Shown: piece after piece, positions 59,401-64,000 of the stretch
How positions within the stretch are numbered: the first letter of the stretch is position 1
How the letters are laid out: every line of letters begins with the position of its first letter
IMG/VR virus record: IMGVR_UViG_3300042484_001031
Span: 1-64,000 of that record
Strand: one strand, 5' to 3'
DNA: 64,000 bases
Source of the DNA: a virus
Made by a program: the position numbers and the translations under genes
The notes under the pieces: generated by a model
Databases searched by the model: none
What the model was told of the DNA's origin: nothing
Seen by the model: the letters and a program-made list of their open reading frames with translations, nothing else

Positions 59401-61309
59401 CATCAGTGTAATAATACCCTTTAAATATCAAACCACCATCAGAATTTGATTGTGAAAAAAACCAAAATTCTACAGTATAATCTCCCGATCCCATTTCAAA
59501 TGCCGCATTGTCAGGAATACTCAAGTTGCTACTGCTGCCATCAAAGTATCCACTACCATATGTACTATAACTACTGTTTGGCACGAACGGATCAAATGAA
59601 CTTATTGAAGTATTACCATTAACTGTTATAGCAAAGTTGTTTGTACTGTTATCTATAAATCTATTAGATTGGCAGGTTAATAATTGTGTGCCAGATATTG
59701 CAGTTAATGGTGTTGTAGGTGGAGTGAAGGCTGATGTATAAACTGCTGTTCCTTTAACCATTCTAAAATTAGATAAATATCCTAAATACGGATATGTGCT
59801 ACCATCTGAATTAATACCTATATACACCGATCCAGTAGTACAAGTATAATTAGTGCTATCAGTATAGTTAGACCCTGATTGTGTTCCATTGATATAAAAC
59901 TTGGTAGTACCCGATGATCTAACCAAAGCCACATGGATCCAAGTGTTTGTTGTTATTGCGCCGGCGGCTGTAGTATTTCTTGCATTACCATTTTGACCCA
60001 AGTTATACAAAGTTCCCGCAGAATCAACCCATAAAATTAATCTGCCAACACTATTGCCATCCACAACATCTAAAATTTGCCTATAACTTACTAAAGATGT
60101 TTGATAAACCCAAAATTCAACAGTAAAGTTTTCGGAACCCATACCAAGTGAAGTGTTATTTGGTACTGTTAAGTAATCACCAGTACCATCAAAATAATTA
60201 CTATAATAGCCCGGTGTATATGGATTAAAACTATTTGGCTTTGTATCACCATTAATAGTTACCGCAAAGTTATTTGTACTAGCATCATCTACAAACGTTG
60301 TACTTGCTCCCGGTATCAATAATGTATTATACTCAAAGTATACATCATTGGCTACACTGATAACCCAATTGATAGTTATAGATGATAACTCACTTGTAGT
60401 ATTTGCTGTTGCTGTTAACAATGAACTACTATTTGCTTCTACAGTAGGTGTTCCTGATATGTTTGCACCAGTTAAACTTAATCCAGTTGGTAGTGCATTA
60501 GCAGTGTATGTAATTCCCGAACCAACAGCACTAGTTGCACTTAATACTACATTAGATATAGCACTGTTAGTTGCACTGGTATATGTTGTTCCATTAGCTG
60601 GACTAACCCATGTTACTACATCAGGGGTAATAGTTAAACTAAAACTACGATTAGTATCTTGTAGTTCCGCATCTGTTGCTCTAACAGTAAATGTGTATGT
60701 TGTAGGGCTTGATAACAACTCACTTGTACCAGTAATTGTTCCATTACTATTAAAAGTTGCACCAGGTGGTATTGATCCACTAAACAAACTATATGTTATT
60801 GGTGCATCACCTGTTGCAGTAACTGTTTGATTAAAACTAGCAGTTTCATAAACATTTCCCAAACTACCAGCGGCTGTTGTCCATGTTGGTACACCACTAT
60901 ACTGAATACCCGGGATAGCAATCGCAGTTCCACCATCTGTGTTTATAACATACAATACATAACTACCTGCACTGTTAGCTGGACTTGTAAATGTAATAGT
61001 TGTAGAACTTACAACTGATACTACACCCACTGCACTACCATTAATCAACACACTTGCGCCAACCAAGAATCCACTACCAGTTAGTGTAATAGTTTGTCCA
61101 CCTGCAGGATCGGCTGCAGTGTCATCTCCTGGATATCCTATAGTAGATACTTTTGGAGTGATAATTGTTGCTCCAGTAACTGTAACGTTACCTAATATTA
61201 AATCATTTTGAACAAAAGCATTACCAAATTGATTAGATGTATTACCTAAACTAGTATTAGCCGGTGGGTTAAAAATATTTTGATTTTTTAACTGATAGTA
61301 ATCTGCCAT
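56468..61309 (-). CDS. IPT/TIG, Ig-like and six-LamG tail protein, 1613 aa
   Basis: Same architecture as the 47079-51866 protein: a start MADYYQLKNQNIFNPPANTS, then IPT/TIG (GGQTITLTGSGFLVGASVLI), two Ig-like units (SLFSGSIPPGATFNSNGTIT; NALPTGLSLTGANISG) and six LamG domains with FDGTGDYL starts. The N-terminal 60 residues (TSLGNTSNQFGNAFVQNDLI) resemble the beta-repeat fibres, so this segment may attach to the same base. LamG sequences differ more than the linkers, as expected for domains under selection for different sugars. Confidence 0.8.
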   Translation of the reverse strand: MADYYQLKNQNIFNPPANTSLGNTSNQFGNAFVQNDLILGNVTVTGATIITPKVSTIGYPGDDTAADPAGGQTITLTGSGFLVGASVLINGSAVGVVSVVSSTTITFTSPANSAGSYVLYVINTDGGTAIAIPGIQYSGVPTWTTAAGSLGNVYETASFNQTVTATGDAPITYSLFSGSIPPGATFNSNGTITGTSELLSSPTTYTFTVRATDAELQDTNRSFSLTITPDVVTWVSPANGTTYTSATNSAISNVVLSATSAVGSGITYTANALPTGLSLTGANISGTPTVEANSSSLLTATANTTSELSSITINWVISVANDVYFEYNTLLIPGASTTFVDDASTNNFAVTINGDTKPNSFNPYTPGYYSNYFDGTGDYLTVPNNTSLGMGSENFTVEFWVYQTSLVSYRQILDVVDGNSVGRLILWVDSAGTLYNLGQNGNARNTTAAGAITTNTWIHVALVRSSGTTKFYINGTQSGSNYTDSTNYTCTTGSVYIGINSDGSTYPYLGYLSNFRMVKGTAVYTSAFTPPTTPLTAISGTQLLTCQSNRFIDNSTNNFAITVNGNTSISSFDPFVPNSSYSTYGSGYFDGSSSNLSIPDNAAFEMGSGDYTVEFWFFSQSNSDGGLIFKGYYYTDGSWAQGFGVRRISATVFRFYFNTTGSTSTEKFYDYTSTTLLNTWYHVAMTVSSGVGYAFLNGTLLNPGGFASVGAITNSSIGLTIGAFPFESGYRYFNGYITDVRVVKGTAVYTTTFTPPSAPLTAIANTSLLTLQNNQSVNNNVFLDNSTNNFFVTRNGNTTQGTFSPYGGNWSNYFDGTGDYLTTPSSASISNFSGDFTIEGWVYLLSTSQFGVLVGGNGSAGWYIEYGYQRGFGAYDGSSFLNGNSSAVTNQWVNFAVSRSGSTVRFFINGALTASQTSANFNYTQALGIGAYSSGSSFITGYLSNIRINNTTALYTSAFTPSTTPLTPITNTQLLTCADNRLVDDSINNFTLTKNGDVSVQRFSPFNPSIVTPTSYSGYFDGTGDYLLLATSPATNITTGSFTIECWVYATTTLTADMYVFGTTNSVGGRLVGRIASSTTVTIQDSTGTTTFTVSTISLNTWNHIVWVRSGSSTTVFVNGIRSSTGVVVNTNSYTEILRIGAHLTNYYTGYISNFRIVVGTAVYDPTQSTITVPTSPLTAISGTSLLTLQSPTFIDNSTNNFTITAVGNSQPTQQNPFGVTSALTNGYTVSTIGGSGYFDGTGDYLTIPTNAAFNFGTGNFTIEAWVYPAQLTTDWFIISASGTNGLFFGYAPSTGGYGWGRAGVAWDYQPATSKTLNAWQHVAISRSGTSMKIFVDGVQQGTTQTNSTAYNLGITSTTIGSQGSNYVMTGNIADVRVVNGTALYTSNFVPSAAPLLAVQNTVLLNNMTSAGIYDAAMMNNMETVGDAKLSTAVSKFGGSSMSFDGTGDYLKAPYNPAYSLPGDFTVETWIYLTSAAGTGNQTIASFGYNNSTGTGPWGFYLNGTGPYTLYFNSTSGNKASSTTVAIPINTWTHVTYCRTGSTGRFFVNGTIVGTTISDSFTYSGTTQSLFVGIMSDVSSAPLYGYLDDLRITKGYARYTSNFTPATSAFPIF

Positions 61310-61319
61310 GTTTTATACC

Positions 61320-62336
61320 TTAAACGTTTGTTAATATCCAACCTTGGGCAGCATTATAATATACCAATGTAAATGCTGAACGGTTAGTTGTTACTGTCAT
61401 ATCTGACGCTGTTCCTTGAATGTTACCACCATTTCTTCCAACTGTAATTGCATGTACACTTGCATTGCCAGTACCATCAATGATACCAACTTCAGTACCT
61501 AATGACGGGCTACCCGGAAGTGTAACTGTTATATTAGAAGTATTGGTGTTAACTATATATTTTGTGTTTGCTGATGCTGAGGTGTTTGCTGTAATTTCTA
61601 CATATGTGTAACCAGCTGCTCCATTGCCGCCGCCTCCACTACCCAAATTAAATGTCATTACTTCAATAGCGGCGCCACTAACTGGTGCACTACTTAACGT
61701 AACGTTTGCTCCGGCAACAGTATATGCTGAATGTAATTGACTTACACCATCAATATTGATAATTGTATAATCTTCTGATGTTGGTGAGGTAGTTAGTGTA
61801 AATACTGTTTGTACTCCATTGCCAGTGAATGTGTCAATTACTATATTAGATCCGGCTGTTGCTGCCGATATCCAACTTAGTGCACCAGCACCGTCGGTAC
61901 TTAATACATATCCGTTAGCACCGCCGGTAATTACTACATTACCAACAGCACCCAAATTAGTTTGTCCGGTAATATTCAATGTGCCTGATACATTAACACC
62001 GGTACCGGTAATTACTGCTACATTGGCATTCCCGGCAGAACTAAAATTTATATTGCCATTAACTGCTGGGATATTTACATTACTTGTACCATTAGATATA
62101 CCAGCAATGCTACCACCCTGACTAGCCCAAGATAGATTTCCAGTACCATCAGTTTGTAATACATAACCATTAGTGCCGCCAGTAATTTTTACATTACCAA
62201 CATCACCTAGATTTGCTAAACTTGTGACACTAATATTTCCAATAAAGTAATTTGCCTGCACGTTTGCATTAGCAGAATGCAATGATATATTTCCGGTCGT
62301 GAGGCCGTTCTTTACGTTAAAATATTTAAATGACAC
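61320..62336 (-). CDS. Short beta-repeat fibre, 338 aa
   Basis: Starts with GTG (MSFKYFNVKNGLTTGNIS), a different N-terminus from the longer fibres. It contains three repeat units (VKITGGTNGYVLQTDG, SNGTSNVNIPAVNGNINF, VVITGGANGYVLSTDG), then the VIDTFTGNGVQTVFTLT segment and a 90-residue C-terminal domain (YTYVEITANTSASANTKYIV; NTSNITVTLPG) that looks like a separate tip. An ATG four codons upstream is out of frame, so GTG is used. A GATAAATA box lies at 62370-62377, inside the hairpin. Confidence 0.75.
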   Translation of the reverse strand: MSFKYFNVKNGLTTGNISLHSANANVQANYFIGNISVTSLANLGDVGNVKITGGTNGYVLQTDGTGNLSWASQGGSIAGISNGTSNVNIPAVNGNINFSSAGNANVAVITGTGVNVSGTLNITGQTNLGAVGNVVITGGANGYVLSTDGAGALSWISAATAGSNIVIDTFTGNGVQTVFTLTTSPTSEDYTIINIDGVSQLHSAYTVAGANVTLSSAPVSGAAIEVMTFNLGSGGGGNGAAGYTYVEITANTSASANTKYIVNTNTSNITVTLPGSPSLGTEVGIIDGTGNASVHAITVGRNGGNIQGTASDMTVTTNRSAFTLVYYNAAQGWILTNV

Positions 62337-62369
62337 AGTTCCATATTCCCTGTTTTACGAATTGTATTA

Positions 62370-62377
62370 TATTTATC
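62370..62377 (-). promoter_or_regulatory. Late-promoter-like box GATAAATA inside a hairpin
   Basis: The box forms the 3' arm of the hairpin at 62371-62398 on the minus strand and lies 33 bases upstream of the GTG at 62336. Confidence 0.45.
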
Positions 62378-62398
62378 CCCCATTTAAGGGGGATAAAT
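62371..62398 (-). terminator. 11-bp hairpin between two fibre genes
   Basis: ATTTATCCCCC (62371-62381) and GGGGGATAAAT (62388-62398) form a perfect stem with a 6-nt loop, starting four bases after the stop codon of the gene at 62403. The minus-strand sequence after it (ATAATACAATTC) is AT-rich but lacks a U-tract, so it may end or stabilise the upstream message more than stop the polymerase. Confidence 0.55.
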
Positions 62399-62402
62399 TT
62401 GA

Positions 62403-64000
62403 TTAAGTTTTGATGTACGTACTAACTAAATTGACTTTTAAGTTTGCACTAGCTCCAGTCGCATACACCGATACATTTCCGGATACTCCGTTAATATTAC
62501 TTGATAATTCAATAATATCAGCAGTGTTATTACTACAAATGCTACCATAAATTGTAATATAAGCTGTAGTACCGTCATGTATCAATAGTGTTTCTACTGA
62601 TTGGAATCCATCATCACCTGATGCACTAATAATATATTTCGCTGTTCTAAATGTACCTGGGGCAAATTGATCAACAACTGTATTAGTAGTTACTACTACA
62701 TTTGAACGATTACTTGTTAATCCACCGTTAAGAGCAACATAGTTAGCAGTTAAGTTACCAAAAGTAGTTGCACCTGTTACTATTAATGTACCTACATTAG
62801 CAGTACCAGCAGTGCTTATGTTACCACCAGATATATTACCAGTAACATTAGCTATACCACTAATGCTTATATTACCGCCGGATATGTTACCGGTTACATC
62901 TAAACTTGTTAATGTACCAACGCTTGTGATATTTGGTTGAGCATTAGTTGTTACTGTGGCCGCTGTACCCGCCGTTGCTACATTTAAGTTAGCAACCTGA
63001 GTAGTAGATGAGACTATGAACGGTGCAGTACCAGTTGCTATTATAGAAGTAAATGTATTAGCAGATATATTATTAACATTACTAATATTACCACCTGAAC
63101 CAGATGTTGTTATATTACCAGCAGTTAAATCCCCAGTAACATTTAATGTGCCTGCTATATTAGCACCGGTACCAGTAATAACAACTACATTGGCATTGCC
63201 AGCAGAGCTAAAGTTTATATTGCCATTAACTGTTGGAATATTTACATTACTTGTTCCGTTACTTATACCTGATGAGTTGACTGAGACAAAAGACAATCCA
63301 CCAGAACCATCTGTACTTAATACTTGACCACTTGTTCCACCTGATATATGTAAGTTAGCTACTGCGCCTAATGTAACATTAGCTGTAGTTGTAAAATTAA
63401 CTACACCGGTTGCATTGCTTACTGTTAATCCAGTTAAACTGCCAACACTTGTAATATTTGGTTGAGCCGCAGTTGTTAGTGTACCTGTAAAGAAATTAGC
63501 ACTTACTAAGTTAGCGCCAGTGATGTTACCGGCAACTAAATTACCAGTGATATTAGCTGTACCAGATATGTTAGCACCAGTACCAGTAACCACCAATGTA
63601 GTGTTACCGGCTGCAGTAATATCAACGTTACCATTAACTGTTGGAATATTTACATTACTAGTTCCGTTACTTATACCTGATGAACTTATTGAGATGAATG
63701 ACAATCCACCTGAACCATTTGTGCTTAGTACTTGACCATTAGTACCGCCGATAATTGTTATATTACCAACTGCCCCTAAATTACTTGTACCAGTAACTGC
63801 CAAAGTCCCTACATTAGCTGCTCCAGCTGTACTTATATTACCACCAGATATATTACCTGTTACAGTTAAACTTGTTAGTGTACCAACTGAAGTAATATTT
63901 GGTTGAGCCGCAGTTGTTAATGTACCTGTAAAGAAATTAGCACTTACTAAGTTAGCGCCAGTAATGTTACCACCTGAGCCTGCGCCTGTACTGATATTAC
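62403..64000 (-). CDS. Beta-repeat tail fibre, 5' end beyond the window
   Basis: The frame is open to the window edge without a start, so the gene is partial (at least 532 residues). A TTG codon at 63803 is internal; upstream codons continue the repeat (TTAAQPNITSVGTLTSLTV). Repeats are SNGTSNVNIPTVNGN, NLHISGGTSGQVLSTDG and NITGNLVAGNITGANL. The C-terminal 130 residues (NGGLTSNRSNVVVTTNTVV, FRTAKYIISASGDDGFQSVE, HDGTTAYITIYGSICSNNTA) form a distinct end domain seen in other phage fibres. The gene is followed by the hairpin at 62371-62398. Confidence 0.8.
   Translation of the reverse strand, partial: NISTGAGSGGNITGANLVSANFFTGTLTTAAQPNITSVGTLTSLTVTGNISGGNISTAGAANVGTLAVTGTSNLGAVGNITIIGGTNGQVLSTNGSGGLSFISISSSGISNGTSNVNIPTVNGNVDITAAGNTTLVVTGTGANISGTANITGNLVAGNITGANLVSANFFTGTLTTAAQPNITSVGSLTGLTVSNATGVVNFTTTANVTLGAVANLHISGGTSGQVLSTDGSGGLSFVSVNSSGISNGTSNVNIPTVNGNINFSSAGNANVVVITGTGANIAGTLNVTGDLTAGNITTSGSGGNISNVNNISANTFTSIIATGTAPFIVSSTTQVANLNVATAGTAATVTTNAQPNITSVGTLTSLDVTGNISGGNISISGIANVTGNISGGNISTAGTANVGTLIVTGATTFGNLTANYVALNGGLTSNRSNVVVTTNTVVDQFAPGTFRTAKYIISASGDDGFQSVETLLIHDGTTAYITIYGSICSNNTADIIELSSNINGVSGNVSVYATGASANLKVNLVSTYIKT

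Noticed and set aside
35095-64000. CRISPR-like arrays suggested by short repeated DNA in the fibre genes
   Set aside because: Repeats are in frame, of varied spacing and encode protein repeats; no uniform repeat-spacer pattern or cas gene.

Overview
The window is a stretch of a large, AT-rich, T4-like tailed phage (myovirus-type) genome. Four observations support this: a dense tRNA array, class I ribonucleotide reductase genes (nrdA/nrdB) beside a glutaredoxin, T4-type late promoter motifs (TATAAATA and variants), and 35 kb of tail-fibre or adhesin genes with modular repeats. Host signals are indirect. A Bug/TctC-type solute-binding receptor and an IscU scaffold point to a Gram-negative proteobacterium. 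Because Bug receptors are expanded in Burkholderiales, an aquatic betaproteobacterium is a plausible but unproven host.

Layout. 0.2-5.2 kb: twenty tRNA genes, all on the minus strand, nearly all with an encoded CCA, interspersed with a J-domain protein, an HNH endonuclease, a small membrane protein, a 2OG-Fe(II) oxygenase and several tRNA-sized structured elements that are not tRNAs. Six sigma70-like promoters with exactly 17-bp spacers serve this region. 5.4-17.9 kb: a compact, two-directional island of small enzymes. With the one at 4.0 kb it totals ten 2OG-Fe(II) oxygenase-fold proteins, plus two asparagine-synthetase-like PP-loop proteins, a twitch-type radical SAM protein, a membrane fatty-acid desaturase, two GNAT-like proteins and a secreted Bug receptor. 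17.9-28.4 kb, minus strand: rubredoxin, rubrerythrin, IscU, small unknown proteins, a SleB-type cell wall hydrolase, two probable virion proteins, a PAAR spike tip, an Sm-like protein, glutaredoxin, nrdB, nrdA and a conserved phage protein. 28.4-64.0 kb, minus strand: five beta-repeat fibres (one cut by the window end), three LamG-array proteins, a 2040-residue repeat protein, two glycine-rich adhesins and small conserved structural proteins.

How it fits together. The nrd-glutaredoxin block makes dNTPs and the tRNAs support late translation. Late structural genes carry TAAATA-type promoters. The enzyme island depends strikingly on iron (2OG oxygenases, radical SAM, desaturase, NrdB, rubrerythrin, rubredoxin), and the phage carries its own Fe-S scaffold and peroxide-defence proteins beside it. 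The combination of oxygenases, amide-forming PP-loop enzymes, radical SAM and acyltransferases resembles a tailoring or biosynthetic pathway whose substrate cannot be read from the sequence. The fibres contain a cupredoxin-like domain with intact copper ligands and near-identical 340-470 bp modules shared between genes, which suggests shuffling of the host-recognition apparatus. All functional calls are from reading the translated sequence; no database search was run.
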